DNA from: Whitmania pigra
Lineage: Eukaryota; Annelida; Clitellata; Hirudinida; Haemopidae
NCBI GenBank assembly: GCA_021613335.1
Contig: JAJTWR010000314.1
Span: 1,477,001 to 1,541,000 of the forward strand
DNA length: 64,000 bases
Reading direction: 5' to 3'
Of this stretch, positions 46,424 to 64,000 are shown piece after piece (the stretch's first letter is position 1; each line of letters opens with the position of its first letter). The translations under genes and the position numbers were made by a program. The notes under the pieces were generated by a model that was not told where the DNA came from, searched no databases, and was given only the letters and a program-made list of their open reading frames with translations.

Positions 46424-49400
46424 TTTTATTTTTCTTTTAAATCAGGCACACAAGGTCATGTCTCAGGGTAATCTCTGTGGTGATCACTTTGAGGGTGGCA
46501 TCACCAATGGGGCCAGTTGGTACCCGGTGGCAGGTGGGCTACGTTTACAAGGATGATTTTGATGATGATAATGATGATGATGATGGCGGTGTTGGTGATG
46601 ACTACATGGATGTACAAGACAGGCCATCCAGTTGTCCTCATCACGTAACTTTAAACAATGCCACCCTCTTCTTCTCTCCAGGAGGAATGCAGGACTGGAA
46701 CTACCTGAACACGAACTGCTTCGAAATAACTCTGGAGGTGAGCTGTATAAAATTTCCCCGCTCAACTGACTTGCTTCAATACTGGCTCGACAACAGGCAG
46801 TCGCTCTTTGTGTACATGACTCAGGTAATCTTTATTTATCTGTTGTTGTTGTTGTTTATGTTTTCATTATTTCCTCTGAGTTACTCTTATTTCTTCCCGT
46901 TAAGATTTCTTGAGTTAAACTTATTATTGACATGAAGATCATTCAAAACATCAATGACTCCTCCCATTCGCATGCCTATATTTCTCGTCCAGATTCACAA
47001 AGGCGTAAAAGGATTTGTCAACGATTGCCATTCTGGCAGACCCATTGGTGGAGCAACGATTTTTGTGGAGGGAATCGACCATGAAATCACGACCACAGCA
47101 GATGGAGAATACTGGAGATTGTTGCCTCCAGGAAGATACAGGGTCACTGCTGCCAAACAAAAGTTTGTTTACATTCCGAATCTACAAATTTGAATTTAAC
47201 AATCTACAAATCTGAGTAACATTGTTACCTTTGCACCTGTACTATACCTATGTTATCTACATTGCTCAGTTTTCATCTCTGAATTCCACCAGTTATGCCA
47301 GTAAAACTGAAGATGTCACAGTGGCAGAAAGTCATCCTACCATAGTTTCTTTCTGCCTCGAAAACTTTGGTACCGGTTCCTGGTCGGGCAATTGGTCGGA
47401 GAAATTTGACTTTGGATTGGAGCAGAACTTGAGAGGAAAGTACTCCACCTTGGAAGAAATTAAGGACATATTCTCCAGTGCCACTTCAAAGCATCCAGAA
47501 ATTTTTAGCATGACTGGGTAAGTAGACGTTTGTTCTGACTTTAATGATTTGTAAGATGATTTTGTAGAACATTTGTGTAGATTTTTTACTCATGCATTTT
47601 GTCAGATGGGGCAAAGAAGGAAGGACGCTGAAAATCTTGGACCTGGTTCATCCTTTGACCTCAAAGGCAGTGATAGATGTTCTTTTAATTGGCCGACTCA
47701 AGAAGAATGATCCGACGGGAACTGAGATGCTGGTTAATCTGATCAACCATTTTGTTGAAGGTATTGCAGAACTTAACATTCAAACCTGCATGATGTAAAT
47801 GCAGCTTGAAGTGTTAGAATATTCGATATTCTAATTCTTTTGATTATTAATTTGATTATTTTAATGAAGGAATTGATGCAAGAGATGAAGATGTAGACAA
47901 AACATTGAAAAGCATTCGACTGCACATTATGCCAGTCCTCGGAATGAGTTTCTTTAACATTCCAGATGAGGAAGTTTGTTCTTATGAAACTAAAAGTGAA
48001 TTTAATAAAGGGGAACAGCTCCAAGAAGAGGTATTATTTTTTTCTATTATCAAAAGTTAAATGTAAAATTGCCAAATACATTTTGCCTGTTCAATAACAT
48101 CATTCATGCCATTTGAACATTCCAAAACATGCTAATGACATAATTATTATTATTATTAGTAGATGTTTTTTACTCTGATTTTTATATTTATTTGTCATTG
48201 ACAACTTGTTTTTATTTTGAAGGAGCTGAAGATATTAAGAGATTACCTGCAGAGTCATAACATCTCTCTCATAGTTTCACTGGAAGGTGGATTTCAGGGC
48301 ATCAGGTTTGATTGAAACTTTACTATAAAGTTAAGTCATGCCGTTTCAAGCCGGCCCGCGGAGCACTAGATAATTTAGTCAGTTATAAAGCTTGTTAACT
48401 GCATACGAGCAAAGGGACTTCAGCACAGTCAGTTCATTGCATTTCTGGAGGAAACCGACGCAGACCACCACTTGCTTTACCAGTCTCGTGTCCGCTGGTT
48501 GAGTTTGGACAAAGTCTTTAAACGAGTGTGGGATCTTAAAGAAGTGATTGAAACATTTTTGGAGTTAAAGGGGAAGTCTGATGATTTTCCAGAGCTGAGC
48601 GACAAGAATTGGCTGTGTGACTTTGCGTTTGCCGTTGACATTTTTTCTCATATGAATGAGCTTAACGTTAAGCTACAGGGAAAAGACCTGTATGAGCACG
48701 ACATGTATAGTAATGTAAATGCCTTCAAAGCCAAGTTGACCTTTTTTTCTAGGCAAATTTCAAAGAAAATCTTCTCTCATTTTCCCACACTAGCCACACA
48801 GGAAAAGACCATCCAAAATGTGAATAAATATAGCAAATCACTGAATGACCTGCATGAAGAATTCTGCCGTCGGTTTTCAGTTTTTTAAAAAATTGAAAAG
48901 TCACTTCAGCTGGTGGCCTGTTCCTTGTCACAAGACCCAGAAACAGCCCCACAAGAAGTGCAATTGGAACTAATTGATCGTCAATCTGATGCAATCTTAA
49001 AGGAGAATTTCCGCTCTCTTCCATTAAAAGAGTTCTATGCCTCACTTAAAGATGACTGTTTTCCAAATTTCCGGGGGATGGCACAGAAGATTTTGGCCTT
49101 GTTTGGCTCAACCTACATGTGTGAACAGACGTTCAGCGTCATGAAGATCAATAAATCCTGTCACAGATCCCAGTTAACTGACCAACACCACAGATCTATT
49201 CTGCGAATTGCTACAACAAAGCTAACGCCTGACTTTGATTCATTAATGAAAGGGAGACCAACAACAATGTTCCCACTAAAATTGAAGATACTATTTTATT
49301 AAAGATTGCATAAAAGTTTTGTAAAATAACTCTTTTTATGCTTTTCTACCTTAAATTAATCTAAACATTTAATGTTACAAATGTAAATTTAATTTATATT

Positions 49401-52400
49401 AATTCACACATACACACCGTCTATCTACTCTTGGTCCGGCCCCCGGGTCCAATATATGAACCCATTGCGGCCCTCGAGTCAAAAAGTTTGCCCACCCCTG
49501 ATCTAGAGTAATGTACCTATAAGTAATCACATTTGCATCGGTGTTCACATATTTGACATCAATGGCTTGTTAAGATTATGTGTCTTGAATTTAACCATTA
49601 AACATGTTAATCAATGAGATTATGCACTAATTGCTTTCTTAATTATACAGGTTCTCTCACTCGTTGGGGGACAGTGGCCTATATGAGCAATTGGCTGTCT
49701 CATTCCTAAAAACCTCCATTACTTGCCCAGGACAGACTTCAAATTCTACAGCAGATCCATTCCTCGATCTTATAAATCTCAACTCGCACAACACTCTATT
49801 GGTTAGTCATTTTATGGTTATCTAGTAAGCATGCTCGCGTGTAAATGATCGCTAGGTTTCTTGTGAGATTTCAATTCACTCGCCAGGCGCGAGATGTTCG
49901 TATGTGATATTGCATGCTGGGAGGCCCGTGTTGATTAATAGAAAATGTGTAAAAGTTAAAATAAAATATGTTATTGTAATATAAAATTTATATTGTAAAT
50001 GCACGTCGACAAGTCAAAGATGTGGATTACATTTACAATTTATTCCCCAGATGTCAGTGGGCTTGCACTGCTGCAGAGTTCCTCCTGCAACAGATTTGGT
50101 AAATACTTGGATTGAAACTGAAAAACCTCTCCTCGATCTCCTTTCTTCTGCCTCTAGAGGAGTTCAGCTTGAAATTCATTCCAATACATCTGACAAGACT
50201 ACAAAACGTCTGGTCATTCAACCTCAGAATTTCTTGGTTGACCTGTCTGTTCCAGGCTCAGCTTTCATACCCCTCCCAAGAGGGAAATATTCAATCTTTT
50301 TTGACGGTTTGATTCAATGAATTATTTTCAGCATTACTTATGAAAAAGGGCATCAATGTTTTTATTAATGTCCTTTGTTGAAAGTTGATTGATTTTTCAG
50401 GTTCGGCCAAAGATGTCGAGGTCGACAGTGGTTTTAGGAATGTGACCTTTGAAATAAGCTACATCCCAACCAGCAGAATATTGCCTTACAATGCCCTAAA
50501 GCAAAATCTACAATCATTATTGACCATCTGTCCTAATTTTCTTAAAATGAGGTCAATTGATGTCAATTGTCATGAAGTATTGAAATATTCGAAATATTTA
50601 CGCATTTTCCTTCAGTCACATTTGCTCTTTCCAGTGAACTCCAGTCAGATGCTATTGCTGTCACTCTGGGTCATTCTCGATTGAACTCCTTCAAGTTTGG
50701 TCTTTTTGGAGGTTTCCGTAGTGATGAGGTGGGTCACCAACTAATGTGGCAGTTTGTGCTCGAAGCCTGCACTTTATATCCAAAGAAGGACAAACTCAAA
50801 CAGGTATTGAACGCTTTGATTGCGATGTTGGTCGTAATTATATTGACATAATTATAGGATCGTTGTTGGAGATGATTATCTTCACTTCGTAACTCTAGTT
50901 TGGGCCAAAGTACAGCTAGCATTGAAATGCCAAAGTTTGGCTGACATTTGATTGATGCGTGTCAATAGATGCAGGTGCATGCATGGTGGTGTTATTATCA
51001 TTATGTCCAAGATTATAGGCAAACATCTCATTCAAACCAAATCAATATTGACATGATTTATTAAAAAGCCATCAAAGAGAAATAACATAAATAATTTATC
51101 TTGTGAATATAATGTTTATATTATAAGTACAATGTAAACACGTTCCATCCAGTTCTTCTCTCAAGCTGACGTTGAACTCTTGTTCATAAATAAGACCCAA
51201 GAAAATAACGGGAACCGAAACTTCAAAGGTTCTCAGAACAGTCCTGATAAGCTTTGAATTTGTTTTGAGAATCGCACACTTGTTTATTTTTATCTTTCTA
51301 TTTCTTTCCCTCTCTCATTCTAGACATCTCAAACGTTGGCATCATAAATTGGATGAATGCTACCAATCTCAGCATGTTGATTTCCCTCCAGCAAGGCAAC
51401 CTGGTAATGATTTATCCTTCCAACGAGGGTTAGTTGAAGGGGAAGGTATAGTCCATCCAGCCAGTACCCTGGGCTGTTATTAGTGATGAATGCAGTTATT
51501 TGGCTGTAATTCCAACATTTCATGATTCATTTGCACATATAAAACTTATATTTACTATTCCTTCATTAACTATCTTTGGTTATCAACTTTAATCGAAGTC
51601 TCAAGAGAATTTCAGTATTTTTGGGTTACTTTTTTTTATAGATTTTTTAGACTTTGGAAATTCGTTTCATCTTTATTAATGAAATTACTGTATAAACTTG
51701 AAATAAAAACTGATGGCGAACACTTGGCAGATGCTAGCGAAAATAGCATCGACATCAACAAATATTTTGCTCACCTGTACCACTCTAAATTAATCCACGT
51801 GTCTCAAGAAGTGACGAAGTGTCGGAACAGAGGTAGGTAGCAAAATAAGTAACCCTCACCATCATTACCATAAATTTTCACCAATATTCACTTTTCCGTT
51901 GAAATCCAGACTTCCAACTGGTGGACGTGAATGCATTCAGAAACAGGGATGCTGAACTCCTGGTACTTTTATTTCTTTTTAGGCCTTATCAACTAATTGT
52001 TGTTATTATTTCATTATATAAATTATTATTATTATTATTTTTTTTTTATTATCAACTTACCAATGTACAAAATGTTTGGCATTGTTAAATATCAACACCA
52101 AATTATATTTACTTGGTGACCTTTGTTAATTAATATTAGTTAATTAATTCAAACCCAATGTCAAAAGCACTCCAAACTTGGACAAAAAAAAACTTGAAGT
52201 TCAAAGTGGTTATAATTACCAATTGAATATTCATGACCAAGGGCAAGACAAAGGCTCGAACTTTGAAGCCACATGGCCACTTTATGGCACATTAACAATT
52301 TTCTTTATTAAATGAAATTAGTTTGAATACTTTTCACATATCTCTCTCTGCAGTCTCAGATGAGCAGGGCATTCAACAGTGTTTCCATGTTTGGTATGAA

Positions 52401-52528
52401 CATGGGCTTCTGTGGCTCGCCTGAGCCAGAATCAGAAGAATTTCAGACCCAATTGAAAGCCCACTTGAACACTCTGATTGATTTCTTCAGTGAAGTAATT
52501 GCCATTGTTATTGTTATTGTTATTATTA

Positions 52529-52599
<71 letters not shown>

Positions 52600-53575
52600 G
52601 ATGTAACGCCCCTTACAATTGGCATTCATTACTGAGATTATTGGATCACTAAGTATTGGTGGCAACAGTCCTAATGTGACATGTTTGCAACCTGGCCAGC
52701 CAGGGAGAGCCCTAGGGTAAGGGTGCTGCACAAATTAAAGAATGATTAAAATGATTACTCCATACTTTAATGGAATCAATTATAATTCTGGCTACTCTGC
52801 TTTTCTGGCTCCAGGTCTCATTGAGTAATAACATTTCGATCTAATCCAGCTTCCCACTGGGATCAAAGGTCAAATAGTAAACAATCAGGACCAGCCAGTA
52901 TGCAATGCCCTGGTTAACATAAGTGGCCTGGCCACTCCTCTTCACACCAATTGCAATGGACAGTTTCATGTTCTCCTTCCAATTGGAAACTACATTGTGA
53001 TTATTTCCTCTTCTTCGTTTGATGACATTCAGAGGGTAAGTTAAAATTAAGGTAGCCTGTCGATTGGAAGCATGTGAATGAACGATTTTGTGACCTCCAG
53101 GAGTTGACAGTTTCCGGTGAGAGGAAGGTCTCTGATCTGAAGCTCACCTTTGTCGAACGATCTAAAAGCCATCTTCTCATTATTTTCATCTCATGTAAGT
53201 TGGGTGTCTCTATTCAGTTCTGTCCTGAATTCGTTTTAATAACTGGTGACAAATCAAAACTTTGACATGACAACATTATGATAATATGATGCAGGTGAGT
53301 ATTTGCTGGTACCGATTGTTTTTGCCATTGTTCGGAGCATTTTAGAGTAATGTAATTCAACAACCTCAATGACATCTGATCTCTTCTTTTTTTTAGGTTC
53401 TCTCTTGATAATATTCATCATCATCACCATCAGCTGGATGCTGACCAAACGCAAACCAGCCCTAGAATGGCAGCCAATAAAACAAGAAGATGATTACGAA
53501 GCTGAGGGCAGCTCCATTCCAAATCGAGTGACCTTCTACAAAAACTCAGAAGCCCTCTACACTGACCTCTCCTAG
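42634..53575 (+). CDS. CPD: Carboxypeptidase D-like protein with four M14 repeats, one active
   Basis: Membrane metallocarboxypeptidase that trims C-terminal Arg/Lys in the secretory pathway (family role). 1470 residues; 27 exons: 42634-43099, 43196-43426, 43837-43909, 44228-44383, 44685-44771, 45124-45359, 45545-45736, 46077-46360, 46446-46533, 46682-46824, 46993-47162, 47293-47517, 47606-47760, 47870-48030, 48223-48305, 49651-49801, 50051-50306, 50401-50551, 50635-50803, 51153-51228, 51324-51428, 51731-51832, 51910-51962, 52354-52494, 52850-53035, 53101-53194, 53397-53575. Signal peptide, then four units of peptidase fold plus transthyretin-like domain. Repeat I (26-338) has [10 protein letters not shown] where HGNE belongs. 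Repeat II (339-710) has MHGNE (H428, E431), NRNFP, ANIHGG (H537) and EITLEVSC (E623), so is active. Repeat III reads KKNDPTGTE and SLEGGF. Repeat IV reads [10 protein letters not shown] and SLQQGN; both look inactive. One TM (about 1404-1427), 43-residue tail. Human CPD has three repeats. Confidence 0.9.
48345..49501 (+). mobile_element. Dead hAT DNA transposon in carboxypeptidase D intron 15
   Basis: Frames 48398-48888 and 48889-49302 (same frame, split by a TAA at 48886-48888) read a hAT transposase C-terminal half: [25 protein letters not shown] and the dimerisation end [17 protein letters not shown], ending [15 protein letters not shown]. It resembles the Charlie/GTF2IRD2/ZBED-type lineage. 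The right end reads GTTTGCCCACCCCTG to 49501, a classic hAT terminal inverted repeat (CAGGGGTGGGCAAAC on the other strand). The matching left terminus and the BED-finger/N-terminal half are missing. Inserted in sense with the host gene and removed by splicing. Confidence 0.85.
52500..52597. repeat. (TTA)n microsatellite in carboxypeptidase D intron 24
   Basis: TTATTG/TTA triplets directly after the splice donor of exon 24 (donor at 52495). Non-coding. Confidence 0.9.
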
Positions 53576-54022
53576 CACGAGGCAGCATTTTGTCATTTCC
53601 CAACAAAATGAAATGAAAGGGTCTCCATTTTTATTTGAATTTTTTTCTATTTATGTGCTGTGGTGTGTGGGTGTTTTCCATATTCTCATCTTTAATTTTC
53701 ACTTTTTAATGATTCAAGTAAATAATGAGACTATCTTTTCTTGCCAGTCTTAACTATCTCCAATGATGTGCTGTGACATTCGTTATCTTTATTCAGGGTC
53801 GTACGGGAGCTGAAAAGCTGTTTCCAAAGCTAATTTGTTTTCAATGATTTCTTGACTGAATGCAACATAATTATGCATGATATCGTTTATTATGTAACGT
53901 GGGCTAGGTTGATAATGAGTTGCTATCAAGATTGTGTGAATTGAATAATAAATATTCTTCAAGTATTTTCTATTCAACTAGTGTTAGTTCACAATTTTGT
54001 CGTAAAATCACGTTGATTGCAT
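53576..54022. other. Convergent 3' region of CPD and the PX-SH3-SH2 gene
   Basis: Plus-strand AATAAA at 53947-53952 would serve CPD. Minus-strand AATAAA at 53788-53793 would serve the SH2 gene. The two signals lie past each other, so the 3' UTRs probably overlap in antisense. Confidence 0.5.
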
Positions 54023-56755
54023 TCAGACAGCAGCAATTGGTTCGTTCTCTTTGACTATGATTAGCGGCCGTCCAAGCATCACGGACTCGCCATTTTCGTC
54101 GTAAAAAAGGGTGTTCTTGCGATAGTACGAGATGATGTGATTGACCGATTTGAAGTCGTATTGGCCTATGTTGAATTTGCCCTCTTCCGTGACCTTTATG
54201 GGGAAGTGCCGTATCTCAAGGTCGTGTTTGACAGACAGAGCCAGGTTTCCCTTCGAAAAAAATGCATTTCATCAAATCGACAAAATAATATTAAGATTCA
54301 AATGAGCTTGAGATTGGAAATTTGTTGGACGGCAGAACAGATCCGTAAATTTGCTAGACGGCCCTAGATCGTAATTGCAGACAGTAACCAGACTTTTAAA
54401 CAAAATTGGTTGCGTTCGTCATGCATAAGGAATATTTTAAAATTAGGCGCGGTTCGAAAGCTGTGCCATTTAGTTAATTAACTATTGAGTATTTAATAAA
54501 CCAAATATTTAAAACAAATCGATGGCTTAGCAAGTGCTTAGGACTCGCTCACATTTAAACTTTGCCTGACGACAAAGTCTCCGCCACGTGCGTACTTAAT
54601 CATCATATCTTCACACTCCTCTCTTGTTATGCTGCCTACAAAACATCCTGGGTTTTTTGCCAGTGGAGAGATTCTGGGTGTCTGCTAAAGACAAATTTTT
54701 GTTGATTCATTTAAGTTTAAAAGTCATTCTACCAAGAGATACCAAAACTGAAAGAAATTGCCAGCTAACTTCCCAAAACTCTCCTGGGACCCATCCTATA
54801 TGTGAACCTATTTTGACGCACCACCATCCCTGTTCAGTTTGAGATATGACTGTAGCTGAATTTCCCTTTTCAAACGAAAGGACGCCGTTGCCATTGCCTT
54901 CGTATCCTTCCAGAGCCACAACGTTCAACTCCAAAGGTCTTAAATCCAGAACAGGAATCTAACACATTGATCAATGCGGTCAAATTAATTAATCTGAATT
55001 TACAAAATTAATTAATTAATAAATAAAGTAAACCCGTTAGGCAATTAACTTACTATTAGATAAATATTTTGATTTCATAATTCTCGTTGCCTTTGCAACT
55101 TTGTAGGTCACACGTTGATAATCTTCAGCGGAATCTGATTCATTGCCTCACAGGCACATCATTATTACAGCCACGTGAAAATCGCAGTTATGGGGGCAAT
55201 GAAATTACGCGCTCCTAGCTTCGCCTTTAACAAATTATTCAAAAAGAATTCTCTGATCCTCTTGCTTATGCCTAATCCTTCCGTTTATACAAGGCATCCA
55301 CTCGATCCATTTTACATTTTTTTAGGTAATTAAATTTTTTAATTCAGTCAAAGTCGTTGAAATTGTGAGGCATCGTGATGATGTAAGACTTACTGCGGCA
55401 TATCCTGAAAGAGAAGGCGGATTAAAGAGAGGTTTTGGTGGAATGGTAATCACCTCTGCTGAAGGAATTAAGGAGCTTTCAGTCTCGGATACTGGATGGC
55501 TGACAGCTCTACAATGCCAGACTTTATTTTATCGAGTTCATAATTTAGTAAAATTTATTATTATTATTATTATAAAAACATTTTTATGATCAAATCATTT
55601 ATCAAGATGTTGGTGTAATTACTTGGACGACGATATTATATCCGGCTCAAGATCAGCTTTCGGTGTTTTGTTGACTTGCGAATACAAATCAAATGGAATT
55701 TTGTTCGAAGGATTGGGTGTGGTATCTTCATCAGAAGGGTGACTATTTAAAATGTTGATTAGTTTGTTTTAGTAAGCTAACTTTGTTGAAAGAAAATGGC
55801 TAACATCTGTGGTTCGACTGAGTCCCACACTATTATTTCTTCGTACTCGGCAAAAGGGGGAGTATTTGCTGTTGAGAAATGAAATTTTACGTCTTAAAAT
55901 CGTGAGACATGCTCATGCTAGACATTTTGGAGTATAAAAAGTTATAGTACAGGTAAGGAAGATGCCAATTACCTGACTGGAAAGAGAAACACACTTGTCT
56001 GGTTATGAGACTGTTCGAAAGGCTGTTGGAGTAGAGCATTTCGGGGCCAACTTAACACAGTTTTACGCAAATTTATAACAAATATCAATTAAAAATACTC
56101 TTTAAGTGTCGACGAAGAACCGATTGTAAAGAACTTGTTGACCTCCGCGTCCTTCATGAGCCTCGACTGTCTGGTGAGTGCCTGGTATGGGACAGGTAAA
56201 AATGAAACCTCATTCTTAAACTAGCGACTTAAATTTCAAATTTGATCACGAAAAAAATTCTTTACCGCAAGGAATTCGTTCAAAATTCTTATGTTCTTGT
56301 TTGGCACTACGAAGTTGAAGACAGTCGTCCTCCTTACTTAAGAGCAAAACGTTTAAGTAAATTTTGAATTTGTCTCAAACTATTAAAAATCAAATTAATA
56401 GATACGGGAGTTCTTACATTTCAAATCTAACGCCTCTTTGGCATCCAGTTTAGTGTTCACATAGCCCTGGAAAAATAACTTGGCAATGGGAGTAATACTT
56501 TTTTGACAATTCTAAACGAAAATCTTGTTATACCATCAAGTTGTATAGCGCTTGTTCTGTTCTGCCGACATATGATGCTGTAATATCTGACCATTCGCAA
56601 AGTAGAATGAACTAAAAAAATACATGAGTATTTACTTTGATGTCGGAATATACATTTTATTATACTTATATCAGTAGATCAGATCTTACTACTGTTTCTT
56701 TTGATCTTTTTTCCACTTTGACACACGAAACTTTTTCGGCATATTTCGAAGACAT
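54023..56755 (-). CDS. PX-SH3-SH2 adaptor protein
   Basis: Predicted 389 residues with no catalytic domain. Exons: 56690-56755, 56534-56611, 56418-56466, 56266-56336, 56121-56181, 55805-55868, 55623-55742, 55394-55508, 54770-54958, 54553-54681, 54023-54250; phases and total length fit. Residues 1-108 look like a PX phosphoinositide-binding domain: FILLCEWSDITASYVGRTEQ, VVPNKNIRILNEFL and KDAEVNKFFTI follow the p47phox/NOXO1 pattern. A Pro/Ser-rich linker holds IPPKPLFNPP. An SH3 domain (about 209-271) has VVALEGYEG, GWWCVKIG and GWVPGEFWE. An SH2 domain (about 272-380) has CFVGSITREECEDM, phosphotyrosine-pocket GDFVVRQS, IRHFPIKV and FNIGQYDFKSVNHIISYY. Likely a membrane-recruited phosphotyrosine adaptor. 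The SH3-SH2 part alone resembles Nck; the PX call is the weaker one. Confidence 0.75.
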
Positions 56756-57307
56756 TATAGAGAGGAATTTTAGTTCTCAAAGTTGAGCTTGTTAAATTAA
56801 AGACTGGATTTTAAATTTCAAGTAACGAGTATGCTAGTAATACTGTTTACGTTTCTTCAAGGCCAACTAGGAAGTTATATTGAGTAAAACTCACAGAGTT
56901 TATTTTTAGCCTCTGTTGAACATTATGAAAAATCAATAAAAAAATTTTTAACAACACTTTAAAATTATTAGCATTAAATAAAATAAACAGATAAAGAATC
57001 AATGGTTCATTGATATTAAAATTTATGAAGACAAAGGATTTGTTCAATTGCCTACTTATATTAATATTCATAAATGAGGCTTATTTATAGCCCAAGATTG
57101 CAGCAGTATTTCCTATACCGTGGAAGATTTGAAGGCGCGTGAAGCTTTCTAAGACTTCGTTGATGACTACGATACCTCATTATTCTTTTACATTCGTGAA
57201 CGTTTTGTACTTCAAATACTTTACGTTAGACTTCTCGCAGCTCTTCACTTATATCCGTTAGTCCTTGGAAGCTGGTCGTTTTCTCTGCAGGGCATTTTTC
57301 CGATAGA
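56756..57307. promoter_or_regulatory. Divergent spacer between PX-SH3-SH2 gene and ABCC gene
   Basis: 552 bp between two ATG codons facing away from each other. AT-rich on the left, GC-richer near the ABCC start. No specific element identified. Confidence 0.35.
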
Positions 57308-63851
<6,544 letters not shown>

Positions 63852-64000
63852 GTCAGTTGTTCTGCTTGATCGATTGGTTCGATTGAAATGGTGGTGATAA
63901 CGATTGTTGTTGATCTTGTTGCCATTGTTATTGTTGTTTAATTATTATGACAATCGGCTGCTGATGATGATGATGCCAGTGATAAACTGCAATCTTTATG

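Noticed and set aside
48306..48360. Left terminal inverted repeat and target-site duplication of the hAT element
   Set aside because: No CAGGGGT-type terminus or 8-bp match to the right flank could be found; the left end appears deleted.
55365..55589. 74-codon plus frame opposite the PX-SH3-SH2 gene
   Set aside because: Shadow of exon 8 of the minus-strand gene, with no domain or splice context of its own.
54023..56755. Calling the SH3-SH2 gene Nck/Dock
   Set aside because: Only one SH3 domain is found, and the N-terminal exons read as PX-like rather than two more SH3 domains.

Overview
The window is nuclear DNA from an animal, most likely an AT-rich invertebrate bilaterian. Every large gene is split into short exons with GT...AG introns, and the gene set is metazoan: protocadherin, plexin-type IPT stalk, biogenic-amine GPCR, ABCC transporter, SH2/SH3 adaptor. 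I cannot place it to phylum. Exons were joined by eye using splice sites, reading phase and remembered family conservation; no search was run.

Layout, left to right: NAT10-type rRNA/tRNA cytidine acetyltransferase (+, 5' end outside the window); RBM17/SPF45 splicing factor (-); a protocadherin-like adhesion protein with a very short tail (-); translation release factor eRF1 copy A (-); SIL1, the BiP nucleotide exchange factor (-); eRF1 copy B (+); a DUF1647-like type II membrane protein, probably a glycosyltransferase (-); a decayed non-LTR retrotransposon ending in a long (ATC)n tract; an intronless aminergic GPCR (-); about 3 kb of triplet-repeat-rich DNA; a plexin-stalk-like membrane protein (-); a four-repeat carboxypeptidase D (+) with a dead hAT transposon in one intron; a PX-SH3-SH2 adaptor (-); and the first half of an ABCC (SUR-like) transporter (+), which runs off the right edge.

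The genes do not form an operon-like system. The left 30 kb is housekeeping (RNA modification, splicing, translation termination, ER folding). The right 30 kb is mostly surface and signalling proteins. Two gene pairs are divergent across short spacers (plexin-like/CPD, 311 bp; PX-SH3-SH2/ABCC, 552 bp). Two convergent pairs have poly(A) signals that cross over each other.

Most notable: two complete eRF1 genes with identical intron positions in inverted orientation around SIL1; a carboxypeptidase D with four M14 repeats of which only the second keeps zinc-binding and catalytic residues; a predicted PX-SH3-SH2 protein; and a membrane protein built from a plexin-like IPT stalk with neither Sema nor GAP domain. 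Two genes (protocadherin, plexin-like) each carry one reading-frame break that may be an assembly indel. Triplet microsatellites, (TAA)n and (ATC)n, are very prominent between 32.5 and 40.2 kb.
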